Positions 25,643 to 34,015 of a DNA stretch of 64,000 nt are shown piece after piece (the stretch's first letter is position 1; each line of letters starts with the position of its first letter). The notes beneath the pieces were generated by a model. The model made no database searches and had not been told where the DNA came from. It saw nothing but the letters and a program-made list of their open reading frames with translations. Both the position numbers and the translations under genes were made by a program. Source of the DNA: Octadecabacter antarcticus 307 (lineage in GTDB: Bacteria > Pseudomonadota > Alphaproteobacteria > Rhodobacterales > Rhodobacteraceae); assembly GCF_000155675.2 (NCBI RefSeq), contig NC_020911.1:1478501-1542500 (forward strand), in the 5' to 3' direction.

Positions 25643-26659
25643 TCACTGCGTGTCTCCGTCGCCGTCATTGGCATCGGTATCTGTGCCAAATTCGGTCTGC
25701 ACAATTTTGGCGTCATACCCCTGTTCGCACAACCAGCGCGAAAACACCGATGTGTAGCCGTGGGTGACGAAAATCCTTTCTGCCCCCGTTGCTTTGATGG
25801 CGTCGTTCAGACCTGCCCAATCTGCATGATCCGAAACAATGAACCCGCGATCTGCTGCCCGCCTGCGGCGCACGCCGCGCATCGCCATCCAGCCGGATGC
25901 AAAGGCGCTGGACGAAGGTTTGAAACGGCGCGCCCAAGTTGAATTCAGCGCCGAAGGTGTGGCCAAAACCAGCGCGCCTTTGTGGGCTTTGACGTCGAGG
26001 TCGGGGGTCACTAATGTGGTGTCTGGCAGCGTGATCCCCTGAGCGCGCAAAATGGCGTTGGTGTTTTCGATGGCGCCGTGCGTTAAAATGGAACCGATGC
26101 TTGGATCAACTGTGCGCAACAGGCGTTGCGCCTTGCCGAGCGCGTAACAGGACATCAGCGAGAAGACCCCGTTTGCAGCATTGCCCGCCCACCAATCATT
26201 AATCTGACCCGCCAAAATGTCCTGCGGGGTCCAGTTGAAAACCGGCAATCCAAACGTGGATTCGGTGATGAAGGCGTGGCATGGGACGGGTTCAAACGGT
26301 TCTGACAGCCCGTCGTCGACGGTTTTGTAATCGCCCGATGCGACCCAGATTTCGCCTTTGTGTTCGACGCGGATTTGCGCCGATCCCGGGACGTGACCTG
26401 CGGGATGAAACGATACGTTGACACCATTGTGGGCCGTGACTTCGCCGTATTTGACGGTGTCGATCTGCACATCACCCAAGCGGTGCTGCATAACGGGGGC
26501 GGCGGTTTTCGTTGCAACATATGATCCCATCCCGACGCGCGAATGATCGGCGTGGCCGTGGGTGATCAGCGCCCGGGGCACAGGCAACCACGGGTCGATG
26601 TGGAAATCGCCTGCCGCGCAATAGATGCCCTCGGGCGTGAAGGTGAGGAGGTCTGACAT
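25643..26659 (-). CDS. Ligase-associated DNA exonuclease (MBL/beta-CASP)
   Basis: The 338-residue enzyme is a metallo-beta-lactamase fold nuclease of the group encoded next to ATP-dependent DNA ligases. The metal motif is THGHADHSR (about residues 33-41), with further ligands in FHPAGHVPGSAQI, ASGDYK, and the late VSDHADWAGL and FVTHGY motifs. The start is chosen at MSDLLTFTPEGIYCAAGDFH; a longer frame from 26836 has no matching sequence. It is co-directional with the ligase downstream. The intergenic 52 bases contain a TACACAAC direct repeat of unclear meaning. Confidence 0.92.
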   Translation of the reverse strand: MSDLLTFTPEGIYCAAGDFHIDPWLPVPRALITHGHADHSRVGMGSYVATKTAAPVMQHRLGDVQIDTVKYGEVTAHNGVNVSFHPAGHVPGSAQIRVEHKGEIWVASGDYKTVDDGLSEPFEPVPCHAFITESTFGLPVFNWTPQDILAGQINDWWAGNAANGVFSLMSCYALGKAQRLLRTVDPSIGSILTHGAIENTNAILRAQGITLPDTTLVTPDLDVKAHKGALVLATPSALNSTWARRFKPSSSAFASGWMAMRGVRRRRAADRGFIVSDHADWAGLNDAIKATGAERIFVTHGYTSVFSRWLCEQGYDAKIVQTEFGTDTDANDGDGDTQ

Positions 26660-26692
26660 GTTGCAATGGTAGTGCGCCTTGTGCAGGAAGGA

Positions 26693-26720
26693 AGCCCGTT
26701 TTTTTTGGCCAAGATGAACG
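26693..26720 (+). repeat. Dispersed intergenic repeat, copy 5
   Basis: CCCG, an eight-T run, then GGCCAAGATGAACGGG, located between the divergent exonuclease and aldolase genes. Confidence 0.45.
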
Positions 26721-26778
26721 GGCGAGGTTGTTCTGCCTTCGGTGATGTGGTCGCTTGGCGTCAACAAGGGAGAGTGTG

Positions 26779-27540
26779 ATGCGAACAGCGAATTTACGGG
26801 CACGGGTGTTGGGGCGAGAGCGGCTGGCGAGTACATTTGTTAAAACTGCCGAGGTCACGGTGATTGAGGTTCTGGCGACATCTGGCCTCGATTTTATTGT
26901 GCTGGACGGAGAACATTGCGGGTTTGATCGTGGGCGCTTGGATGCCTGCCTTGCAGTGTGTCGCGCGCTGGATTTTCCTGCCTTGGTGCGGATTTCATCT
27001 GGCACTGACGAAAATATCCTGATGGCGTTGGATGCTGGGGCCGTTGGGGTCGTGGTACCGCATGTTGATAGCGTGCAAAAGGCGCAAGCGATTGCAAAAG
27101 CTGCACATTTCGGGCGTGGAGGACGCGGATTTGCCGGATCGACCCGTTGGGCTGGCTTTGCGACGCGCCCCATGGGGGACGTGTTGGATCAGGATGTGCA
27201 AACCATCGTCATGGCGCAGATCGAAGAGCCCGAAGGTGTTGAGGTCTGCGATAGAATCGCGGCCATTGACGGGATTGATGCATTGTTTGCGGGACCTGCC
27301 GATCTGTCAGTCGGATACGGGCACCGGACACAAGATAACCCTGACTTGCCGATGGCATTGAAGCGGATTAGTCAGGCCTGCGCCGACAACGGCAAAGGTT
27401 ATGTGACGTGGGTGCCGGACGCGGGAAAGGCTGCGGAGTGGGCGAATTATGGCATGACAGGGTTTGTCGTGGCGTCAGAACATACGTGGATGCGCCAAGG
27501 GGCTGCAGAAGCAGCCACAGGCATTCACAAAATTCCTTAG
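26779..27540 (+). CDS. HpcH/HpaI-family aldolase
   Basis: The 253-residue protein matches class II (metal-dependent) pyruvate aldolases. It has GLDFIVLDGEHCGFDRGRLD near residue 36, ALVRISSG (catalytic Arg), DAGAVGVVVPHVDSV, MAQIEEPEGVEVCDRIA (metal Glu) and ALFAGPADLSVGYG (metal Asp). These enzymes cleave or form 2-keto-3-deoxy or 4-hydroxy-2-keto acids; substrate is unknown. The ATG at 26779 follows GGGAGAG and is preferred over an upstream TTG. It ends in a four-base TTAG overlap with the convergent alpha/beta-hydrolase gene. Confidence 0.88.
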   Translation: MRTANLRARVLGRERLASTFVKTAEVTVIEVLATSGLDFIVLDGEHCGFDRGRLDACLAVCRALDFPALVRISSGTDENILMALDAGAVGVVVPHVDSVQKAQAIAKAAHFGRGGRGFAGSTRWAGFATRPMGDVLDQDVQTIVMAQIEEPEGVEVCDRIAAIDGIDALFAGPADLSVGYGHRTQDNPDLPMALKRISQACADNGKGYVTWVPDAGKAAEWANYGMTGFVVASEHTWMRQGAAEAATGIHKIP

Positions 27541-28484
27541 GCCATTTCAGGCGTTTGTGCATTGAAAAGGTCTGCTGCGCCGTCAAGAACGCCGTTGCGG
27601 ATCGCTGGTATTTCCATCAAAACTTCATGGCGGGCGTTTTCCAGTACGACGAGCTTGCCATGCGGCCATTGGTCCATGCGTTGATAGACGCGTGCGGAAT
27701 CGACAATCTCTTCTTGGGTGCCGAGGAACGTGACACATGGCAGATCTGGTGAGGGGCGCTGCGACAGCAGGCGCATTTCGCGCAGTGATTCGTTGAGCCA
27801 ATGCAGCGACGGGCCGCCCAATGCGAGATCGGGGTGGGTTTTGAGCTGGCGTTGCAACAGATCGAAGCTGGACGCGTCCGATGTAAGGGTGTTTTCATCC
27901 GCCGTGGCGCGCAAAACGTAGGTCTCAGCCTGCTGACCGGGGGCAAGTAGGCCAGAAAAGCCCAACGGCTTGCTGACTGAACTGAGGCCCCAAGCGATGG
28001 GGCGCAGCGCGGCGGACATTTTGATTCCCCACATCGGGGAGGTAAAGACGGTGGATTTTACCGGCAGGCCTTCGTACAGAGATCGCAACCCGATGCAGCC
28101 GCCCATGGAATGGCCAAGCAAATGATACGGTTCCGGCAGGTTGAGGGATTTGACGTGAGCAAGCATTGCTTTCACATCGAGTTGGTAGTCTTCAAACGCG
28201 TCGACATGTCCCACTGCGCGGTTTTCCAACAAACGATCCGCAATGCCCTGGCCGCGCCAATCTAATGCGACACAAGCGTAGCCACGTTTGCCAAAATCCA
28301 GCGCCGTGCGGCCATATTTTTCGACGTATTCTGTGCGGCCTGGAAAGATCAAAATCGTCCCCTTGGCGGCCACGACAGGCCAATGGCCAATCCGAATACG
28401 GACCCCGTCCACGGTTAACAACCAATGGCATATCCCGTCGGTATTTCCTGCGATGTCAACGTGGTAGGGGGCCGTATCCAGCAT
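27537..28484 (-). CDS. Alpha/beta hydrolase, lysophospholipase/monoacylglycerol lipase-like
   Basis: The 315-residue protein has the serine-hydrolase fold of the PldB/MAG-lipase group: oxyanion region ILIFPGRTEYVEKYGR, then GYACVALDWRGQGIADRL, the nucleophile elbow HLLGHSMGG (Ser near residue 124), a helical cap, the acid region CVTFLGTQEEIVDSARV and the His in ENARHEVLME. It probably hydrolyses lipid esters in the cytoplasm; no signal peptide is visible. It starts one base after the stop of the SCP2 gene on the same strand, so the two are co-transcribed, with SCP2 first. Confidence 0.85.
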   Translation of the reverse strand: MLDTAPYHVDIAGNTDGICHWLLTVDGVRIRIGHWPVVAAKGTILIFPGRTEYVEKYGRTALDFGKRGYACVALDWRGQGIADRLLENRAVGHVDAFEDYQLDVKAMLAHVKSLNLPEPYHLLGHSMGGCIGLRSLYEGLPVKSTVFTSPMWGIKMSAALRPIAWGLSSVSKPLGFSGLLAPGQQAETYVLRATADENTLTSDASSFDLLQRQLKTHPDLALGGPSLHWLNESLREMRLLSQRPSPDLPCVTFLGTQEEIVDSARVYQRMDQWPHGKLVVLENARHEVLMEIPAIRNGVLDGAADLFNAQTPEMA

Positions 28485-28485
28485 T

Positions 28486-28776
28486 TTAGCTCAACACTCC
28501 GGCGAGTTTCATCGCGAGACCCATGTCGCCATCGACTGACAACTTGCCCGTCATGAACGCCGACGTCGGGTTCTGTTCGCCGTCAAGGATCGCCTTAAAC
28601 GTCTCAGCATCGGCGGAGAGCGTGACATCTGCGTCATCATCGGATGCGCGCGCACCAGTGCCATCGATGACAATCGTGCCTTCGCCTTCGATGTCGAATT
28701 TCGCGGTGCCGTCAAAGCCGTCTGTGCCCATTTTGGCGTTTAATGCGATGACGGCTTCGTTGATTACGTCGCTCAT
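28486..28776 (-). CDS. SCP2 sterol-binding domain protein
   Basis: The 96-residue protein is a stand-alone SCP2 domain. Key blocks are KFDIEGEGTIVIDGTGARAS, VTLSADAETFKAILDGEQNP and the end segment MTGKLSVDGDMGLAMKLAGV, the usual small-lipid-binding pocket end. SCP2 domains bind fatty acyl chains or sterol-like lipids. Pairing with a lipase-like hydrolase 1 base downstream suggests a joint role in lipid handling, which is inferred from neighbourhood only. Its start faces the TPR gene on the plus strand across 96 bases of shared promoter region. Confidence 0.88.
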   Translation of the reverse strand: MSDVINEAVIALNAKMGTDGFDGTAKFDIEGEGTIVIDGTGARASDDDADVTLSADAETFKAILDGEQNPTSAFMTGKLSVDGDMGLAMKLAGVLS

Positions 28777-28872
28777 AATGTGGATCTTCCTTTGTTATGA
28801 CCCCGAATTTGTGAACGGGTTTGTGCCATGGGGCCACTGGTACCTTGCGCGTGATGCGCTACACTGTCCATT

Positions 28873-29445
28873 ATGGGCATTAACAAACACCTGCACAAAT
28901 CTATCGTCGCGGCACTTTTATTGGGAGTATGGTTTTCCACACCCGCCAGTGCCCAGTCTTTGATGGATTCCGAACGTTTGGACCTGTTGTTTGAGCAATT
29001 GCTTGAGGCTGAGCCGGACGAAGCGGACCGTATCGAAGGTCAGATTATCACCGAGTGGGGCAAATCAGGCTCTGCGGCGATGGATTTGCTGTTTCGACGG
29101 GGCGAAGACGCGATGGAAGCGGGCACACCTGATGTGGCAGTGCAACATTTCACCGCTTTGGTCGATCATGCGCCGGATTTCGCCGAAGGCTATAATGGGC
29201 GGGCGTCTGCGTATTATCAGCTGGAGCTTTACGGCCCTGCGATTGATGATTTGCGACAGGTTTTGGTGCTGGAACCGCGCCATTTCGGGGCGATGACGGG
29301 CGTTGCGGTTGTGCTGGAAGAAATCGGTCGGCCAGAGGACTCGCTGGAGGTTTGGCGCCGCGTTGAGATGCTCGTGCCGACCGACCCAGAGGTTGCGGCG
29401 ATGATAGACCGGTTGGAAATCCAACTTCAGGGCAAAACGATCTAA
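28873..29445 (+). CDS. Periplasmic TPR-repeat protein
   Basis: The 190-residue protein has a signal peptide (HKSIVAALLLGVWFSTPASA, cleaved before QSL) and at least three tetratricopeptide-like repeats: AMDLLFRRGEDAMEAGTPDV, AEGYNGRASAYYQLELYGPA and GAMTGVAVVLEEIGRPEDSL, each followed by its second helix. It is likely a periplasmic scaffold. Function is unknown. It precedes the SUV3-like helicase by 23 bases and could share a transcript, although the two proteins would lie in different compartments. Confidence 0.85.
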   Translation: MGINKHLHKSIVAALLLGVWFSTPASAQSLMDSERLDLLFEQLLEAEPDEADRIEGQIITEWGKSGSAAMDLLFRRGEDAMEAGTPDVAVQHFTALVDHAPDFAEGYNGRASAYYQLELYGPAIDDLRQVLVLEPRHFGAMTGVAVVLEEIGRPEDSLEVWRRVEMLVPTDPEVAAMIDRLEIQLQGKTI

Positions 29446-29468
29446 TTTCATTTCAGAGAGTATGTAAA

Positions 29469-32384
29469 ATGACCACCCGAGATGGCCAACGGGGGCGGGT
29501 AATTGCCGTTTTGGGCCCTACGAACACGGGCAAAACCCACTATGCGATTGAACGTATGCTGGCACACCGCACAGGTGTGATCGGCCTGCCGTTGCGACTA
29601 TTGGCACGTGAGGTTTATGATAGGATTGTCGCCGTGCGTGGCCCCAGTGTTGTGGCGCTGGTCACGGGCGAAGAACGTATTGTGCCGCCGCGTGCCAAAT
29701 ACTGGGTCTGCACAGTTGAGGCGATGCCACAGGATATTGGTGCAGATTTCGTTGCAATTGATGAAATTCAACTTTGCGCCGATTTGGATCGTGGGCATGT
29801 GTTTACTGACCGGTTGTTGCGCATGCGCGGGTTGCACGAGACGTTATTTATGGGCGCTGAAACCATGTGGGGTGCAATTGCGTCTATGGTGCCAGAAGCT
29901 GATTTCGTAAAACGAGAACGATTTAGCACGCTCACTTATACAGGTTCCAAAAAGATAAGTCGCATGCCTCCAAGATCGGCAATTGTCGGGTTTTCGGTTG
30001 AGAATGTGTATGCCATCGCAGAGCTGTTGCGCCGCCAGAAGGGCGGTGCAGCGGTTGTGATGGGGGCGTTAAGTCCGCGAACGCGCAACGCACAGGTCGA
30101 AATGTATCAAAACGGTGATGTGGACTATCTGGTGGCGACGGATGCCATCGGGATGGGTTTGAATCTGGATATCGACCATGTCGCGTTTTCGAGCATTACA
30201 AAATACGATGGCCGCCGGATGCGGCATTTGATGCCAAATGAACTGGCACAGATTGCGGGCCGCGCAGGACGGTACATGAATAAGGGCACGTTTGGTGTGA
30301 CGGGGGACGCGCCGACGCTCGACGATGATGTGGTTCAAGCCATTCAGAACAATCAGTTCGCCCCTGTGAAGAAACTGCAATGGCGCAATGCGCGGCTGCA
30401 ATTTGGATCGGTGGGTCGTTTGATCCAGACGTTGGAAGAGCGCACGGATGATCCTTGGCTGTCGCGTGTGCGCGAAAGTGATGATTTGGGGGCGTTAAAG
30501 GCTGTGTCGGCGGACGCCGAAGTGGGCGCGCGCGCGACAGACGGGCCGTCAGTGCAATTGCTGTGGGACGTCTGCCGCATACCCGATTTTCGCGGGATAA
30601 GTAACGTCGAACACGCGCAACTTTTGACCGATATCTACAACTTTTTACACCAATCGGGGCGGGTTCCTGACGAGTGGCTGGCGGTGCGCGTGAACCGGAT
30701 TGACCGCACGGACGGGGACATCGATGCGCTGTCGAAACGGTTGGCATATATCCGCACATGGACCTACGTGGCGCAACGCAAAGGCTGGGTCGGTGACGAA
30801 AGCCATTGGCGTGAGACAACGCGGGCTGTAGAAGATCGACTATCGGACGCGTTACACGACCGTCTGACAGCAAGATTTGTGGATCGGCGAACAAGTGTTT
30901 TGCTTCGCCGACTCAACCAAAAGGAGGGCCTCGTGGCCGACGTAAACGAGACTGGTGAAGTGACTGTCGAAGGACAGTTTGTTGGTAAAATTGAAGGATT
31001 TAGGTTCCGTCAGGACCAGAATGCGACTGCTGAGGAAGCGAAAACCATTCGCGCAGCGTCCATTCAGGCGCTGGCGCCGCAGTTCCATCTGCGCAGCGAT
31101 CGGTTCTATAATGCGCCGGACACGGAAATTGATTTCACCGAACAAGGTGGATTGATGTGGGGGTCTGCTGCTGTCGGCAAGCTGGTGCGTGGCGATGATG
31201 CGCTGAAACCGAAAGTCGTCGCGTTTGTTGATGATGAGGCAGGCACTGACGTGGCTGAAAAGGTTCAACGCCGCTTGCAGCACTTTATCGACCGCAAAAT
31301 CGCGACTGCGTTCGAGCCGATGAAGAAAATGCAAAACGACGATACATTGACCGGATTGGCCAAGGGTTTTGCGTTCCGTCTGGCGGAATGTTTCGGTGTG
31401 GTGCCGCGCGGTGATGTTGCCGATGAGGTCAAAGCGCTTGAACAAGATGCCCGTGGCGCATTGCGCAAACACGGTGTTCGGTTCGGCCAGTTTACCATCT
31501 TTATGCCGCTGCTGCTGAAGCCTGCGCCGACGCGTTTGCGTTTGGTTTTGTGGTCTCTTTCCAAAGGCTTGCAGGACTTCCCAGAAGCCCCGCCGCCTGG
31601 ATTGGTAACCGTTCCGACCACGCAAGGACTTGAGGCTGGTGCATGGGCGATGTCGGGGTATCGCGCCGCGGGAGAGCGCGCGATTCGAATCGATATGCTG
31701 GAACGTCTGGCCGACATGCTGCGCGATCAAAACACACGGGCAGGGTTCGAAGCGACACCAGATATGTTGTCGATTACCGGAATGACTTTGGAGCAATTCG
31801 CCGATCTGATGGGTGGTCTTGGATACAAGGCCGAAAAAGGTGAGCGTGAAAAAGTGCGCGCCGCAGTTCCAGTTCCAGACCCAGTTCCGGACCCAGATCC
31901 GGCCACAGGCAAAGAGCCAGTCCAACAGCCAGAAACCGCGCCTGTCGATATGATCATCGACGAAACCACACCCGCAGCCGCGCAAGACGACGTACCTGTT
32001 GGCAGAGCTGATGATCTGACCAGTGATCCGGCTTTAACGTCGACGGATGTGTCGGTCGAGACGCCAACGCAAACGGAAAGCCCTGTCGACTCGCCGGCTG
32101 ACGTTGCCCAAAACACGTCTGAAGAGCTTGTGAAGCAGAGCGACAGCGCCGCGCCTGTAGAAACAGAGGTCTTTTATACGTTCGCCTGGGCACCCAAGCG
32201 TCCGGCTAACCGCCCCCAAGGTGACAAGCCACAACGCAAAGGCCCGCCAAAAGGCAAACGCGGTGCGAAGCCTGCGCAGGACAACAAGACGCAGTCTTTT
32301 TCGGCGCGACCACCGAAGAAAGAAAAGGCGATTGATCCTGACAATCCATTTGCCGCCGCTTTGGCAGGGCTGCGCAAGGATTGA
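29469..32384 (+). CDS. SUV3-like RNA helicase
   Basis: The 971-residue protein is a superfamily 2 helicase of the mitochondrial SUV3 type common in alphaproteobacteria. Walker A GPTNTGKT is at residues 16-23, motif Ia LPLRLLAREVYD, a DEIQL Walker B at about 97-101, motif V DYLVATDAIGMGLNLDIDHV and motif VI QIAGRAGR. The SUV3 C-terminal region follows. From about residue 800 the protein is low-complexity: Pro/Asp/Thr-rich, then a basic tail (KPQRKGPPKGKRGAKPA) that could bind RNA. It probably unwinds RNA for turnover or ribosome-related processing. Its stop overlaps the TTG start of the S4-domain gene (TTGA), which ties the two together. Confidence 0.92.
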   Translation: MTTRDGQRGRVIAVLGPTNTGKTHYAIERMLAHRTGVIGLPLRLLAREVYDRIVAVRGPSVVALVTGEERIVPPRAKYWVCTVEAMPQDIGADFVAIDEIQLCADLDRGHVFTDRLLRMRGLHETLFMGAETMWGAIASMVPEADFVKRERFSTLTYTGSKKISRMPPRSAIVGFSVENVYAIAELLRRQKGGAAVVMGALSPRTRNAQVEMYQNGDVDYLVATDAIGMGLNLDIDHVAFSSITKYDGRRMRHLMPNELAQIAGRAGRYMNKGTFGVTGDAPTLDDDVVQAIQNNQFAPVKKLQWRNARLQFGSVGRLIQTLEERTDDPWLSRVRESDDLGALKAVSADAEVGARATDGPSVQLLWDVCRIPDFRGISNVEHAQLLTDIYNFLHQSGRVPDEWLAVRVNRIDRTDGDIDALSKRLAYIRTWTYVAQRKGWVGDESHWRETTRAVEDRLSDALHDRLTARFVDRRTSVLLRRLNQKEGLVADVNETGEVTVEGQFVGKIEGFRFRQDQNATAEEAKTIRAASIQALAPQFHLRSDRFYNAPDTEIDFTEQGGLMWGSAAVGKLVRGDDALKPKVVAFVDDEAGTDVAEKVQRRLQHFIDRKIATAFEPMKKMQNDDTLTGLAKGFAFRLAECFGVVPRGDVADEVKALEQDARGALRKHGVRFGQFTIFMPLLLKPAPTRLRLVLWSLSKGLQDFPEAPPPGLVTVPTTQGLEAGAWAMSGYRAAGERAIRIDMLERLADMLRDQNTRAGFEATPDMLSITGMTLEQFADLMGGLGYKAEKGEREKVRAAVPVPDPVPDPDPATGKEPVQQPETAPVDMIIDETTPAAAQDDVPVGRADDLTSDPALTSTDVSVETPTQTESPVDSPADVAQNTSEELVKQSDSAAPVETEVFYTFAWAPKRPANRPQGDKPQRKGPPKGKRGAKPAQDNKTQSFSARPPKKEKAIDPDNPFAAALAGLRKD

Positions 32385-32752
32385 GCGAAACGGCCGCACC
32401 TACCCTTCGTATAGACAAATGGCTCTGGCATGCGCGGTTTTTCAAATCGCGCGGGCTGGCGGCCGATCTGGTCAAATCGGGACGGATCAGGGTTGATGGC
32501 ACGCCGGTGTCCAAGCCAAGCCGCGCAGTTGCTCTGGGCGCCGTGCTGACATTTCCAAAAGATGACGAAGTGCGGATTGTCAAAGTTTTGGGGCTCGGCG
32601 TGCGACGTGGTCCCGCGCCAGAAGCCCAAGCTTTATACGAAGATTTGACCCCAGCGCGCGAGCCGCGAATTAACCCGTTAGAACAAAGAATTGGCGGGCG
32701 CCCCACGAAGAAAGACCGCCGCGACATGGACATTCTTAAAGGGTCGCGGTGA
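32381..32752 (+). CDS. S4-domain RNA-binding protein (Hsp15-like)
   Basis: The 123-residue protein has an N-terminal S4 fold ([20 protein letters not shown], about residues 9-28, then [20 protein letters not shown]) as in Hsp15/HslR, which recycles stalled 50S subunits carrying nascent chains. The C-terminal half is basic and lacks a second domain. It begins at a TTG overlapping the helicase stop; no better ATG exists before the S4 domain. Coupling with an RNA helicase suggests a shared role in RNA or ribosome quality control, which is inference. Confidence 0.85.
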   Translation: MSETAAPTLRIDKWLWHARFFKSRGLAADLVKSGRIRVDGTPVSKPSRAVALGAVLTFPKDDEVRIVKVLGLGVRRGPAPEAQALYEDLTPAREPRINPLEQRIGGRPTKKDRRDMDILKGSR

Positions 32753-32828
32753 CGCAGTTGGAATGTCGGGTCTTGAAGGTGGCGCGGGTCGCAGCTACAG
32801 ACGCTGTGCAACCCAACTGGACGGATTT

Positions 32829-33164
32829 ATGACCTATATCGTCAACGACAGCTGTATCGCCTGCAAATACACCGACTGCGTCGAGGTATGCCCCGTGGAT
32901 TGTTTCTATGAGGGCGAAAACATGCTGGTGATCCATCCCGACGAATGTATCGACTGCGGCGTGTGCGAACCCGAATGCCCCGCCGACGCGATCCGCCCTG
33001 ATACAGAGCCGGACATGGAAAAGTGGGTTGAATTCAACCTCAAGTATTCCGAAATGTGGCCCGTCATCATCACCAAGAAAGACCAATTGCCCACCGCCGA
33101 AGAAATGGACGGCAAAGAAGGCAAGTTGGACTTGTTTTCCGAAGCCCCCGGTGAGGGCGGATAA
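32829..33164 (+). CDS. fdxA: 7Fe ferredoxin FdxA
   Basis: The 111-residue protein is a seven-iron ferredoxin. The first cluster motif is [16 protein letters not shown] (3Fe-4S type, Cys residues 9-20), and the second is [16 protein letters not shown] (4Fe-4S). The C-terminal extension, [18 protein letters not shown], is characteristic of FdxA rather than of short 8Fe ferredoxins. It transfers electrons in the cytoplasm. The start is the ATG in MTYIVNDSC; upstream in-frame codons do not fit the family. 76 bases separate it from the S4 gene. Confidence 0.95.
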   Translation: MTYIVNDSCIACKYTDCVEVCPVDCFYEGENMLVIHPDECIDCGVCEPECPADAIRPDTEPDMEKWVEFNLKYSEMWPVIITKKDQLPTAEEMDGKEGKLDLFSEAPGEGG

Positions 33165-33342
33165 AACACCGCAGCGCAGTATTTGCGATATGATGGTGGG
33201 AATCAGGCGATTTTTGTGCTATGGACGCATCAATGCCGCGTAATTGCTGATCCAGAAATGACGATGCCGCTGACGGAGACTGATTGTCCCCGCCAGTGTT
33301 TTTGTCGTCTGGAGATGCCGCTTTGAGAAAAGGACACCACTC

Positions 33343-33855
33343 ATGGCTAAGAAGAAATACGATTATAGCCCGAACGATTTCGTCGTCTATCCCGCACATG
33401 GGGTCGGCAAAGTTGTGTCAATTGAGACGCAAGAAATTGCAGGGTTTGAGTTGGAGATGTTCGTGATCGCGTTCGAAAAGGACAAGATGACGTTGCGAGT
33501 GCCAACGAATAAAGCCGAAGAAGTGGGCATGCGATCGCTTGCGTCGACGGATGTTGTGGCTGATTGCATGAAAACCCTGAGGGGCAAGGCGAAGGTCAAA
33601 AAGGCGATGTGGTCACGCCGTGCGCAGGAGTATGAACAAAAGATCAATTCTGGCGATCTGATCGCGATCGCAGAGGTCGTGCGCGACCTGCACCGCGCCG
33701 ATGATCAGCGCGAGCAGAGCTATTCCGAGCGTCAGTTGTATGAAGCCGCTTTGGAACGTCTGACCCGTGAGTTTGCCGCTGTCGGCAACGGCAACGAACT
33801 CGAAGCTGGAACAGAGATCACAGATACCTTGCAAAGCCGCGTATCCGCAGCCTAA
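33343..33855 (+). CDS. carD: CarD-family transcriptional regulator
   Basis: The 170-residue protein has the CarD N-terminal RNA-polymerase interaction (Tudor-like) domain, DYSPNDFVVYPAHGVGKVVS, with EMFVIAFEKDKMTLRVPTNK, and the C-terminal helical DNA-binding domain with the SRRAQEYEQKINSGDLIAIA and EVVRDLHR segments. CarD stabilises the open promoter complex, particularly at rRNA promoters. The gene has 178 bases of upstream space that should hold its promoter, and a strong intrinsic terminator 19 bases after the stop, so it is monocistronic. Confidence 0.95.
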   Translation: MAKKKYDYSPNDFVVYPAHGVGKVVSIETQEIAGFELEMFVIAFEKDKMTLRVPTNKAEEVGMRSLASTDVVADCMKTLRGKAKVKKAMWSRRAQEYEQKINSGDLIAIAEVVRDLHRADDQREQSYSERQLYEAALERLTREFAAVGNGNELEAGTEITDTLQSRVSAA

Positions 33856-33873
33856 GCACTGGTAGCTAAAATG

Positions 33874-33921
33874 AAAAAGCCGCGTCCCAGAGTAAATCTG
33901 GGGCGCGGCTTTTTATTTTTT
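33874..33921 (+). terminator. Intrinsic terminator of carD
   Basis: AAAAAGCCGCG...CCCAGA pairs with TCTGGG...CGCGGCTTTTT, a long GC-rich stem of about 17 bp with one mismatch, flanked by an A-run and a T-run. It may work in both directions. Confidence 0.93.
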
Positions 33922-33979
33922 ATGAGTGTTTGAGGCGGATGTGAGGCCTTCGCCGCGGCCGGGATTCGTGTTGAGATCG

Positions 33980-34015
33980 ACCCTGCGGGGCGAGTTGTAT
34001 GCGCCAAGATGAAGC
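33980..34015 (+). repeat. Dispersed intergenic repeat, copy 6
   Basis: ACCCTGCGGGGCGAGTTGTA then TGCGCCAAGATGAAGC, ending at the purD stop codon. GC head, TAT spacer and CCAAGATGAAG tail are all present. Confidence 0.5.

Noticed and set aside
30852..31985. Long open frame of 377 codons antisense to the helicase
   Set aside because: It is a shadow of the conserved helicase gene. Its composition (many Arg, His, Gln, Cys) and lack of any domain are typical of antisense frames in GC-rich DNA.
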